Notes: a model not told the origin generated them from the letters alone. 64,000 nt of DNA from Humulus lupulus (GCF_963169125.1 NC_084794.1:118582358-118646357); one strand, 5' to 3'. Positions 35,279 to 45,260 are shown, numbered from the stretch's first letter. Translations and numbers: made by a program.

Positions 35279-36383
35279 TGTTGACGGTAAGAACTCGTCA
35301 ACGATTGATGGTTAGAAAACTTCAATCTCTACACTCTAGGAAGCTATGAATTAGATAGAAAGAACTCTTAAACAACAGGAGAAAAACTCAGGCGAGCATG
35401 AGAACCAGAAGCATATATTTCTTAAGTCTCGTTTTTACATTCAGTTTTCCAACCCCTTAGCCTGAGGGGTTGGAGCCTATTTATAGGGGGGGGGGGGGGG
35501 GGGGGGGGCTCTATTGGCCCAGGATACAAACAAGTCCCAGACCACAGGGACGTACACAGGTACTCTGATAGTGTAGTGGCCCAGGGCGTAGTGGTGTCTA
35601 CCCTGATGGTGTCAGAGTCGTGGCCCAGGACAAAGTACTGTCGGCTCTGGCGTATGGTCGGGGGTGTCCAAGTGGTACCACTACGCTTCGTACAGGTCCG
35701 TACCGCAACTACTCCTCAGACGCAGATCATAGGGTCGCGCCTCTGTTCTTTCCATAATCGTACACCCCGTGTCAGCGCACGTGTTCCGTACTCGGTTGTC
35801 CTCATCAATTCCCGTTCAATGCTCCATGTTCGTTAGACATATCAACAAGGTTCCCCCAAGTAATGTCGTGCCTATGCCAAGGAGGCTTCAACCTACGCAT
35901 GTCCTGAGAAGTCAAGGTGCCAAGGGTCAGGGCCGGCCTATGCGGATCGCATAGACACGAGGCCAGCAGCAAGAGCGACGTGGTAAGGCCACACCCTCGC
36001 ATAGCGAGGCTGGCCTTTTGTCCTCAGGTATGGGCATGGCACAGGCGTCGCAACAAGGTAGCACCCTCGCATAGCGAGGGTCCCTCGCATAGCGAGGCTG
36101 CCTCTTTCTCCTTCCAGGTGCAGCGTCGCGAAGCTAGGAGCACGGATGCCACGACAAAGCCCCCACCCTCGCATAGCGAGGCTGACATTCTTCCTCCGAG
36201 TGTAGGCGAGGCTTGATGCCTGATGGAACGGGGCGCATGCGGACGACTAGTTGGGGACCCTCGCATAGCGAGGGTGAAGTTCGGATGGGCACTTGGCCGA
36301 GGGCCCTCGCCTAGTGAAGGTGTCTCGTAGTATGGAGCTTCATCTGTGAATAGAATTTTCAAGGAGAAATTTCCACACTTACA
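35279..36383 (-). mobile_element. 3' LTR of the young Tat-like element
   Basis: 1105 bp, plus-strand TGTTGACGGTAAG...TTTCCACACTTACA. Differs from the 5' LTR (42097-43186, 1090 bp) by a G23 versus G8 tract (35486-35508 versus 42304-42311), which accounts for the whole length difference, and by about five substitutions that I can see. CCTCGCATAGCGAGG or near copies occur about five times at 35995-36275. On the minus strand the tract lies directly upstream of TATAAATAGG. Confidence 0.93.
35449..35508 (-). promoter_or_regulatory. LTR core promoter with C tract, TATA box and hairpin
   Basis: Read on the minus strand: C23, then TATAAATAGG, then the 9-bp-stem inverted repeat CCAACCCCT / AGGGGTTGG (35449-35473). 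The same layout with a C8 tract is in the 5' LTR (about 42267-42311). The TATA-hairpin arrangement matches the LTRs at 16578 and 22626, which fits a common R-region start. Confidence 0.6.
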
Positions 36384-37420
36384 CTTCCCCCCGAGTCTAT
36401 AGGTGCACTTTTAAGTGTGTTTGTAGACTCTCTCTATTTTTCTTGCTTGACACGCACGGCCAGCCTTGGGGGACTTAGCCTTGGAAATTTTTCCAACGTC
36501 GCTCGAAGAAGCCCGAAGTGTGGCTTGGAGTTGTGTTTCTTCTTAGTGTTTGAAGAAACACAATAGCCACCTAATACTTGGGGGCTCCACGTAAGTTCCT
36601 AAGGTTGCGTAAGGACTAATCATCCTCAATCGCAGAACCCAAGTTTCGAAGCCACTTGTCCACACCAAGATCTGCGTAGCCTAGTGGCATGCTCTCCAAC
36701 TTATTTTCACGAGTTCAAGGGTTCTATCCTCCTCCAAAGCTCTTGAGGTGCTCTAGTAGATCCCTCTTATTGCTGTTGTTCGTGGATCACATATTTTTCT
36801 TTGATCTGATGGCGATAATCTTTCCGGTGCACCTTGATTATACTTGTAAGGACACATTAACCCGTTGGGCTGTTGGGGTCCTTTTATATTCATTGCGCGC
36901 GCTTGTTATTTTTTTGCGAGAAGCGTCCTTCTCGTCCTTATACATAGTACTATTTTTTCCAAGGGTCACTTGTAAGACCCTTTTTGGCTAGCCGGCTTAA
37001 TGGCCGATCTAGACTTATTGGGCGATTCCCTCCTTACGGCCTCACCTCTTGGGGTGTCGGTCTTTAGTTAGAGGTCATCCTTTTAGACCGTTCCTCTGAT
37101 ATTCATAAGGGTAGCTAATCCTTTTGAATATAAGAGAGATTTTTTTTTTTTTTTTGCTCATGCCTCCTGTCCTACCCCCCAAGTGCTTGGTGAGATTTAA
37201 TTCAGCAGGCAGTTCGGTTGATGCTCGCATGAAAAAGAAACAATCACATGTGAAGTTGTGAACATTTTCATTTATAGTAATCAGATTACAATGACATGCA
37301 TATAGAGGGCTTACATTTACTTGGGGGTTATGTAGGTAACCTCTTTTATTCTCGTCTACTGAGATAGCCTATCCTGCGACAAACTAAACACAACTACTGC
37401 CTGTGTTGGGAGTGGAAGTC
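36384..37420 (-). other. 3' untranslated region and polypurine tract of the Tat-like element
   Basis: No credible gene. The polypurine tract (minus strand CTCGGGGGGAAG) touches the 3' LTR at 36384-36395. A block at 36820-36990 is shared in reverse complement with the 3'UTR of the gag-only element (22320-22460), including GGTGCACCTTGATT and GCGAGAAGCGTCCTTCTCGTC. Confidence 0.8.
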
Positions 37421-40400
37421 TTACTGGTAGTATTTCCTCAGGTGTTCCGCATTCCATGCTCGGGGTACGATGGTGTCGTCCATGCGCGCCAACTTGTAAG
37501 TGTTCGGGGGTATGCACTGAGCCACCTGACAGGGCCCCTCCCAATTCGCCCCCAGCACTCCTGCGCCTGGGTCTCGTGTGTTTGGGAGTACTTTCCTTAG
37601 CACTAGGTCGCCCACTCTGAAAGTTCTCTCTCGCACCCTCGAATTGTAGTACCTTGCAGCGCGCTGCTGGTATACCGCCACCCTCATTTGGGCTTTTTCT
37701 CTCTTCTCCTCCAGCATGTCTAAGCTTTCGGCCAGGGCTACATGGTTGGCTTCGTCTCCATACGCCTGTACCCTGTGGGACTCGACTCGCATCTCGACTG
37801 GGAGCACGGCCTCGCACCCATAGGCCAGGGAGAAAGGGGACTCCCCAGTAGTCGTGCGTGGGGTGGTTCTGTAGGCCCACAGCACATTTGGTAGCTCATC
37901 TGCCCAGGCTCCCTTCATCTTTTCCAGCTTTGTCTTTAGGTTCTTCTTAAGGACCCTGTTGATGGCCTCCACTTGCCCATTGGCCTGGGGGTGCACAACT
38001 GCGGAGAAGCTCCTCCTTATGCCTCTTTCCTTACAATATTCATCGAAAGCTCCTCCCTCGAACTGGGTACCATTGTCGGAAATAATCTTGTAGGGTACTC
38101 CATATCGACACACAATGAATTTGTTGACGAAAGAGGTGATTTGTTTGGCGGTTATCTTCACAAGGGGTTCCGCTTCTACCCACTTAGTGAAATAATCCAC
38201 CGCCACTACTGCGTACTTCGCTCCACCCCTCCCTGTAGGAAGAGCGCCGATTAAGTCTATTCCCCAGATAGCGAAGGGCCAGGGGCTGGTCATGCTGGTC
38301 AGTTCGCTTGGGGGTTTCCGAGGGTAATTGGCGTGCCTCTGGCATTTGTCGCATTTTGTGGCAAAGTCATGCGCATCTTTCTCCATGGAAGGCCAGTAGT
38401 ATCCTTGTCTCATGGCCTTCCTAGCCGTGGAGGGTCCGCTCTCGTGGTTGCCGCACTCTCCCTCATGTATCTCCTGTAACACCTTCAACGCCTCCTCTTC
38501 TTCTACACACCGCAGGAGTGGCATTGAGAATCCTCTTTTGTAAAGGACCCCATTTACCAGGGTGTATCTTGCGGCCTTGTACACCAATCTCCGGGATTCG
38601 TTTTTATCCGCAGGCAAGGTTCCTTCTTCCAGGTACCTCTTGATTGGCTCGGTCCATGATTCCCTTGGGACGCTAATCATGTGCACGTCTGCGCCTTCGA
38701 TGCTGGGTTTTCGTAAGTACTCCACGGGTATTGATTCCAAGACATCACTATCCTTGGTGGATGCCAGCTTTGCGAGTGCATCGGCATGGGTGTTCTTTTC
38801 TCTGGGGATTTGCTCTATAGTATATGCCACCAATCGCCCCAGATAGCCCTTCACCCTCGCCAAGTATGCTGCCATCTTGGGTCCCCTTGCCTGGTACTCT
38901 CCCTTTACTTGGCATACCACCAACTGAGAGTCGCTGAAGATTTGAAGGCGCGTCACTCTCAATTCCTGGGCTAAACGCAGGCCAGCTAAGAGCGCCTCGT
39001 ACTCTGCCTCATTATTGGAGGCCTCAAACCCAAATCGGATTGCGCAATACATCCTATGTCCCTCGGGCCCAGTCATCATGATGCCCGCTCCTGATCCTCC
39101 TTCATTTGACGCCCCATCAACGTGCAAACTCCACTCCTCTACACCTCCTAGTTCTTTCTCCATAACAGACAGCTCCCCTCCTTCACTCCTTCCTTCATTC
39201 GGCTGGTGGGTGAGCTCTACTATAAAATCTGCCAGCACCTGTCCATTGATGGAGGCCCTTGGAGTGTATACAATATCAAATTGACTTAGTTCGATCGACC
39301 ATTTCATTAGTCTCCCCGAAGTCTCAGGCTTATGTAAGACCTGTCTCAACGGACTATCTGTTAGGACTTCAATTGTATGTGCATGGAAGTAAGGCCTCAA
39401 CTTTCTCGAAGCCACCACTAGCGCATAGGCCAACTTTTCGATCTCCGGATACCGACTCTCTGCGTCCACCAAACGCTTGCTGATATAATATACAGGTTGT
39501 TGTTGCTTCTTCTCTCCCTTAACCAAAGCTGCGCTGATGGCATGCTCAGACACTGCTAAGTACAGGTACAGCTTCTCGCCCTTCTCTAGCTTTGCCAACA
39601 GGGGTGGCTTCCCCAGGTGCTCTTTCAGCTTGACGAATGCTTCCTCGCATCTTTCATCCCAAGCGAACTTTTTGCTCCCTTTGAGGATGTCAAAGAATGG
39701 GAGGCACTTGTCAGTGGACCTGGAGATAAACCTGTTAAGGGCCGCTACCCTTCCCGTTAGGCACTGCACCTCCTTTTTATTCTTCGGCGAGCTCATCTCT
39801 ATTAGTGCCTTTATCTTGTCAGGATTGGCTTCGATGCCCCTGGAATTGACCATGAAGCCCAAGAATTTTCCTGAGGATACCCCGAAGGTGCACTTGACTG
39901 GGTTCAACTTCATCCGGTATTTCCTTAGCGTGTCAAACATCTCACCGAGGTCTTTGTTGAGCTCCGTTGCTTCTTTGGTCTTCACTAACATGTCATCCAC
40001 ATACACCTCCATATTCCTTCCTATCTGATTGGCGAACATTTTATTCACCAGCCTCTGATAGGTGGCCCCTGCGTTTTTGAGCCCGAAGGGCATTACCTTG
40101 TAACAGTAGAGCCCTTTGTCTGTAATGAATGACGTGTGCTCTTCATCTGCCGGATTCATTGGGATTTGGTTGTATCCTGAGTAGGCGTCCATGAAACTTA
40201 GTAACTCATGTCCTGCTGTCGCGTCTACTAGCTGATCTATCCTGGGAAGTGGGAAGCTGTCCTTAGGACAAGCTTTATTCAAGTTCGTGAAATCGACGCA
40301 AGTTCTCCACTTCCCATTTGGCTTCGGCACGAGTACTGGGTTTGATACCCACACAGGGTAGAAAGACTCGCGGATGAACCCGTTGGCCTTCAACTTGTCG

Positions 40401-41200
40401 ACCTCTTCCTTTAATGCTGCGTATCTCGTTGGGTCTAGCGCCCGCCTCTTTTGCCTGACGGGCCTTGCTTCTGGGGAGATGTTCAGGTGGTGGCACATCA
40501 CACTGGGGTCTATGCCCACCATGTCCTCATGACTCCATGCAAACACGTCTAGATTATCTTTCAAAAATTTCATCAATTCCTCCTTCACGTCACCTTGCAG
40601 GCTCCTCCCTATCTTCAATTTCCTTAAGGGTTCTTCCGTCACTGTAACCTCCTCTACTTCTTCCACTGGTGCTGCTCTTGACTCATCCACGACCCGAGGG
40701 TCCAGCTCCTGTGGACCCCCTGTGGGCGTACATAGCGCCTCATGTATCACCATGGCCATTGGCTCACGCGGCTTTACAGGCGTGCGGAGTGAGGTGTTGT
40801 AACACTCCCTCGCCTCCTTCTGTTCTCCCTTCATACTTGCGACCCCTCCTGGAGTCGGGAACTTGACAACCAAGTGATATATTGAAGTTATGGCTTTCAA
40901 CTCTTTCAGGGAGGGTCTCCCCAATACCGCGTTGAAAGCTGATGCACAATCTACTACAACAAAGTTAGACATGACTGTAGTTTGTCGGGGTTGCTCCCCC
41001 ATGGTAAGTGTCAGTTCGATCATTCCAAGGGGTTGTACTGAGTCCCCTGTGAATCCGTACAGGGACGACTGGCAGGGCTTCAGATGACGAATGCCCAGTC
41101 CCATCTTTTCCAAAGCAGGGCGATATAGGATGTCCACTGAGCTCCCGTTGTCCACTAGGACTCGATGCACACGCATGTTCGCCAATTGAACTGTCAACAC
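37421..41200 (-). CDS. pol: Tat-like Ty3/gypsy pol (protease, RT, dual RNase H, integrase)
   Basis: An uninterrupted 1259-codon ORF. Protease at residues about 1-140 with VDNGSSVD (active site 17-19). RT at about 255-440 with SFMDAYSGYNQ and YVDD at 400-403. First RNase H at about 510-640, whose catalytic Asp position reads LAVSEH, so it is probably inactive. Second, archaeal-type RNase H at about 690-815 with HVDGAS, NEAEYEAL, SDSQL and HADALAKLA, all acidic residues present. Integrase at about 905-1259: H912, H919, C950, C953; D982, D1042 and E1078 with 35 residues between the last two (DD35E). Two RNase H domains are the mark of the Tat lineage. The first Met is only the first in the open frame; the true protein begins upstream as a gag-pol fusion in another frame. 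It looks fully functional at the sequence level. Confidence 0.95.
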   Translation of the reverse strand: MLTVQLANMRVHRVLVDNGSSVDILYRPALEKMGLGIRHLKPCQSSLYGFTGDSVQPLGMIELTLTMGEQPRQTTVMSNFVVVDCASAFNAVLGRPSLKELKAITSIYHLVVKFPTPGGVASMKGEQKEARECYNTSLRTPVKPREPMAMVIHEALCTPTGGPQELDPRVVDESRAAPVEEVEEVTVTEEPLRKLKIGRSLQGDVKEELMKFLKDNLDVFAWSHEDMVGIDPSVMCHHLNISPEARPVRQKRRALDPTRYAALKEEVDKLKANGFIRESFYPVWVSNPVLVPKPNGKWRTCVDFTNLNKACPKDSFPLPRIDQLVDATAGHELLSFMDAYSGYNQIPMNPADEEHTSFITDKGLYCYKVMPFGLKNAGATYQRLVNKMFANQIGRNMEVYVDDMLVKTKEATELNKDLGEMFDTLRKYRMKLNPVKCTFGVSSGKFLGFMVNSRGIEANPDKIKALIEMSSPKNKKEVQCLTGRVAALNRFISRSTDKCLPFFDILKGSKKFAWDERCEEAFVKLKEHLGKPPLLAKLEKGEKLYLYLAVSEHAISAALVKGEKKQQQPVYYISKRLVDAESRYPEIEKLAYALVVASRKLRPYFHAHTIEVLTDSPLRQVLHKPETSGRLMKWSIELSQFDIVYTPRASINGQVLADFIVELTHQPNEGRSEGGELSVMEKELGGVEEWSLHVDGASNEGGSGAGIMMTGPEGHRMYCAIRFGFEASNNEAEYEALLAGLRLAQELRVTRLQIFSDSQLVVCQVKGEYQARGPKMAAYLARVKGYLGRLVAYTIEQIPREKNTHADALAKLASTKDSDVLESIPVEYLRKPSIEGADVHMISVPRESWTEPIKRYLEEGTLPADKNESRRLVYKAARYTLVNGVLYKRGFSMPLLRCVEEEEALKVLQEIHEGECGNHESGPSTARKAMRQGYYWPSMEKDAHDFATKCDKCQRHANYPRKPPSELTSMTSPWPFAIWGIDLIGALPTGRGGAKYAVVAVDYFTKWVEAEPLVKITAKQITSFVNKFIVCRYGVPYKIISDNGTQFEGGAFDEYCKERGIRRSFSAVVHPQANGQVEAINRVLKKNLKTKLEKMKGAWADELPNVLWAYRTTPRTTTGESPFSLAYGCEAVLPVEMRVESHRVQAYGDEANHVALAESLDMLEEKREKAQMRVAVYQQRAARYYNSRVRERTFRVGDLVLRKVLPNTRDPGAGVLGANWEGPCQVAQCIPPNTYKLARMDDTIVPRAWNAEHLRKYYQ

Positions 41201-41207
41201 CAGCGGA

Positions 41208-42029
41208 TCATTGTGGGGGAAAGTGTACCCCCCGTGCGTCCTCCTCAGTGAAGGTGATCGAATCGTTTTCTCCCTTGAAGCTTTTCGGGGGTCGTTGTTC
41301 CAAACTCATGACACAGGGTGGTGGACTTCGCCTGGCTTCTCTAGCATACCGATCTCGTCCTCTGCGGGAGTCCCCTCCAAACCCCGGACCTCCGAAAATA
41401 GTTCCCACTTCTCCCCGGGTCTCTGGAGCATCTCTTTGCGTCTTAGATATCACTGGCTCATCCTCCGACTTCGGCCTTTCTCTCCTAGGGGTGTTACTGG
41501 TGGAGTGCCTGGTCCTCCCGTCGCCTACTGGGACAGTGGTTTCCCGACCCTTCTCTTCCCTCTTAGGCAGGGTCACATTCGAATTTCCTTGCACTAGGCC
41601 ATTTAGCACCCCCCGCATGTTCTCCAAGGTAGTCTCCAGTCTTTGGTTTTTACGGTGCAGTTCATGAATCTCCTCTTCATAGAAACGAGATTTAGAACTC
41701 GAGCTCACGGAATGGACCCGGGGTTGCTTATCATGTCTACCCGTCGAGGGGCCCGGGTCTTGCCGGCCGGAGTTCGGTATCTGTAGCGATTTAGGGGGAG
41801 GGAACTCGTTGGCCTTCCCGAGTGGTACAGTAGTTGTCCTTGGAGGATTCTCACCAGGCGGGGAGGCCGGTGACGAGGCCTCCCCGTCATTATCGTGAAC
41901 CTCAGGGTCCCTTGGGAGCTCTGCGTCTCGGGGTGGAGGTGGATCCATCATGGAGGCCTTCAGTTGGACTCCGGTAAGGTGGACCTCCACCTCTCGAGGC
42001 TCCCTGAGTCGCTTCGAACGTCTTGACAT
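41208..42029 (-). CDS. gag: gag ORF lacking the capsid domain, Tat-like element
   Basis: Start taken at ATG 42029 (MSRRSKRLREPREVEV), 67 bases inside the 5' LTR; it matches the gag start at 18521. It reads through a Pro-rich segment, HSVSSSSKSRFYEEEIHEL and a helix ending LNGLVQG, then jumps at about 41405-41420 to GTIFGGPGFGGD, the text usually found after the capsid and zinc-knuckle regions, and ends in FTEEDARGVHFP. About 274 codons. The retrotransposon gag domain present at 21431-21900 of the relative is absent anywhere between the LTRs. At the 3' end a C5 run (41215-41219) puts the protease in the +1 frame: either a one-base insertion or a frameshift site. Confidence 0.88.
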   Translation of the reverse strand: MSRRSKRLREPREVEVHLTGVQLKASMMDPPPPRDAELPRDPEVHDNDGEASSPASPPGENPPRTTTVPLGKANEFPPPKSLQIPNSGRQDPGPSTGRHDKQPRVHSVSSSSKSRFYEEEIHELHRKNQRLETTLENMRGVLNGLVQGNSNVTLPKREEKGRETTVPVGDGRTRHSTSNTPRRERPKSEDEPVISKTQRDAPETRGEVGTIFGGPGFGGDSRRGRDRYAREARRSPPPCVMSLEQRPPKSFKGENDSITFTEEDARGVHFPPQ

Positions 42030-42077
42030 TTCTCCTTGCCGGAAGTAATGGAAGAACAGTAGCTTGGTGCTTACGTC

Positions 42078-42094
42078 CCCACAGACGGCGCCAA
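42078..42094 (-). other. Primer-binding site of the Tat-like element
   Basis: On the minus strand GTTTGGCGCCGTCTGTGGGG follows the 5' LTR end CCGTCAACA. It is the same site as at 18456, and again only the first nine bases match tRNA-Asp. Confidence 0.75.
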
Positions 42095-42096
42095 AC

Positions 42097-43186
42097 TGTT
42101 GACGGTAAGAACTCGTCAACGATTGATGGTTAGAAAACTTCAATCTCTACACTCTAGGAAGCTATGAATTAGATAGAAAGAACTCTTAAACAACAGGAGA
42201 AAAACTCAGGCGAGCATGAGAACCAGAAGCATATATTTCTTAAGTCTCGTTTTTACATTCAGTTTTCCAACCCCTTAGCCTGAGGGGTTGGAGCCTATTT
42301 ATAGGGGGGGGCTCTATTGGCCCAGGATACAAACAAGTCCCAGACCACAGGGACGTACATAGGTACTCTGATAGTGTAGTGGCCCAGGGCGTAGTGGTGT
42401 CTACCCTGATGGTGTCAGAGTCGTGGCCCAGGACAAAGTACTGTCGGCTCTGGCGTATGGTCGGGGGTGTCCAAGTGGTACCACTACGCTTCGTACAGGT
42501 CCGTACCGCAACTACTCCTCAGACGCAGATCATAGGGTCGCGCCTCTGTTCTTTCCATAATCGTACACCCCGTGTCAGCGCACGTGTTCCGTACTCGGTT
42601 ATCCTCATCAATTCCCGTTCAATGCTCCATGTTCGTTAGACATATCAACAAGGTTCCCCCAAGTAATGTCGTGCCTATTCCAAGGAGGCTTCAACCTACG
42701 CATGTCCTGAGAAGTCAAGGTGCCAAGGGTCAGGGCCGGCCTATGCGGATCGCATAGACACGAGGCCAGCAGCAAGAGCGACGTGGTAAGGCCACACCCT
42801 CGCATAGCGAGGCTGGCCTTTTGTCCTCAGGTATGGGCATGGCACAGGCGTCGCAACAAGGTAGCACCCTCGCATAGCGAGGGTCCCTCGCATAGCGAGG
42901 CTGCCTCTTTCTCCTTCCAGGTGCAGCGTCGCGAAGCTAGGAGCACGGATGCCACGACAAATCCCCCACCCTCGCATAGCGAGGCTGACATTCTTCCTCC
43001 GAGTGTAGGCGAGGCTTGATGCCTGATGGAACGGGGCGCATGCGGACGACTAGTTGGGGACCCTCGGATAGCGAGGGTGAAGTTCGGATGGGCACTTGGC
43101 CGAGGGCCCTCGCCTAGTGAAGGTGTCTCGTAGTATGGAGCTTCATCTGTGAATAGAATTTTCAAGGAGAAATTTCCACACTTACA
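42097..43186 (-). mobile_element. 5' LTR of the young Tat-like element, TSD GTTAT
   Basis: 1090 bp. The element 35279-43186 is bounded by GTTAT at 35274-35278 and 43187-43191. Near identity to the 3' LTR marks a recent insertion. The same palindromes and core promoter are present; this copy is the one that would drive transcription of gag-pol. Confidence 0.93.
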
Positions 43187-44640
43187 GTTATCGAAACTAA
43201 TCAATGTCACAACGTTGACCATAGGTTAAGTCGATCTTAACTTTGAGTGATAATAAATAGCTAATTATATTATTTAAATCTTGACTTGTTCGTTACCAGC
43301 TTACCCTACGGTCTAGCCCATACTTACATCTTGGAGATTTAGTAGTGTAATTGAGTGGGAGTCATAGATATGAAATCTAAAACTTTTGTATGAGAAGTGA
43401 AAAGATGATTTCATTAATTGCTTTGTTCAAAAGGTTAAATGATTGATATCTCATTTTTGTGATTAAGCTCATGGAAATATCATTTATAAGGAACTTCGTG
43501 GGAGTTAAGGATAAAATATTGATGAGGGGTAAAATAGTAATTTGCACCCAGCTCGTTAGTAAGTCATCGATAGAGGATTGACTGACTGTAATGGTTATAA
43601 CAATGGATAGCGTATTCGTGGTTTGGAAAATACATTCTATGAATTCAAGAGTTCAATTCTGAGTCTATAGTAGAGTCACGAGGAATTAATAAGGTACTAA
43701 ATTATTCGTAAATAAAATCACGGTAACTTATAGGAGCTTGATTTCATGGATCCATGGGAAAAATTAGGAAAATGACATATTTGGAATAAATTTGTTCTTT
43801 AGGGTAAAATATGTAATTGAGAAAAATAAATTAATTAATATATTAATTTTTTTAATTAATAAATTAATTTATTTTATTTTCAAAAATATATATTTTTAAT
43901 TAAAATGACATTTTCGAAAATAGCATTTAATTAATTAGCTTTATTTATTTAAATAAAGTGAAAAAATATTTCTAATAATTCAAACTGGATTTGAATATTT
44001 ATTCTTTAAATAATGTGATAAATAAGTTATCAGGTTTAGATATTTTTGAATAAATAATAATCAAAAGAAAATAAGTGGAACACATCCTCAAAAACAGGGA
44101 TGTGTTACACACCAACAACAATGCATGCATTGTAGTTGGCGTGTAATAGAGTCCAAGAATGGGTATTGGGTATTTCTTTTATTATTTAATAATTGATTTT
44201 TAATTTGAATATTTAATTTCAACATTTTAACTAATTCTTTTATAAATCTATGAGATGGAAATAGTTTTTAATATAAGACTTTTGACAAAAAGAAAATAGA
44301 TTGTCTTATTTTCTCTATTCTTGAAAACTGTCTCAGACATAATATTCCAAGATCTCATGTGTTGAGAATATCTAGTGAATCATAAATTTTTTCCTACCAT
44401 TACTCTACGTGCCCACACATGTCTTGAGGTGTAGAGATACATCTTGGAAGATCTTGGTCTGAGTATTTTGAAGAACTGCTTTGGATTGAATGTTTGTTGG
44501 AGATACAAAAAGATAGCGAGGATTCTTTACGGTTCTTCAACTGATAAATCCTCTCTTTTATTTCTCTATGATTAATGTATTGCATATTAATGGATTCGAT
44601 TATTTGAAGTTTGTTTAAATATATATTTTTTTAAAATCTC
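43187..44640 (+). mobile_element. Copia LTR, right part
   Basis: Resumes the LTR from 35278 with ATCGAAACTAATCAATGTCAC and matches 12683-13110 and 13872-14010, then diverges. It includes ATCTCATGTGTTGAGAA at about 44355. The end is estimated near 44640. Confidence 0.65.
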
Positions 44641-45260
44641 TGGGCCCAACACCCCATGCTTTCCACTGCGCACATGGTAAACCAGTTACCAACAAAAGTA
44701 TCTCTATGCTTCAGTAGTTAGGAGTCTTATGTATACTATGTTATGTACTAAGCCTGACATATGCTATGTAGTATGGATTGTAAGTCGTTATCAATGAAAT
44801 CCAGGTTTGGAACATTGGATTGCAATATTGCACATGTCAAGTATCTTAGGAGTACGAGAGATTATATGCTTGTATATTCTGGGGGTGAGTTAAACCCTAC
44901 TGAATACACTTATTCTGATTTCCAATTAGACAAAAACAGTCGTAAGTTGATGTCTGGGTAAGTATTCACTCTTGGTGGAGGAGCTGTAGTCTGGAGAAGT
45001 ATTAAACAATCAAGTATTGCAGATTCAACCATGGAAGTCGAGTATATAGCTACTTGTGAAGCAACTAAGGAAGTAGTTTGGTTGAGGAAGTTATACACTA
45101 ATCTGGAAGTAGTTCTAGATATGGATAAGCCACTAATATTGTACTGTGACAACAGTGGAGCAGTAGCTAATTCTAGAAAACCCACTCGTTCCACCTCTAG
45201 TGGAAGGGAAGGATATTGCCTCGATATCAGGTGGGCCACATTTAGCGGGAACAAGCAATG
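44641..45260 (+). pseudogene. Degenerate copia RNase H
   Basis: Traces of SLMYTMLCTKPDI, a GYT(D)SDF-like stretch, VFTLGGGAVVWRS-like text, STMEVEYIATCEATKEVVWLRK and LYCDNSGAVANSRKP (open at 45031-45261). Several stops. It lies downstream of a copia LTR, an order that is not that of one element, so this is a separate, rearranged copy. Confidence 0.75.

Noticed and set aside
35576..36362. Several 60-110-codon frames in the LTRs at 35279 and 42097
   Set aside because: They lie wholly in LTR sequence with palindromic repeats, are mirrored in the duplicate LTR and show no domain.
37356..37880. 174-codon minus-strand frame at the end of pol
   Set aside because: Out-of-frame shadow of the intact integrase; no domain of its own.
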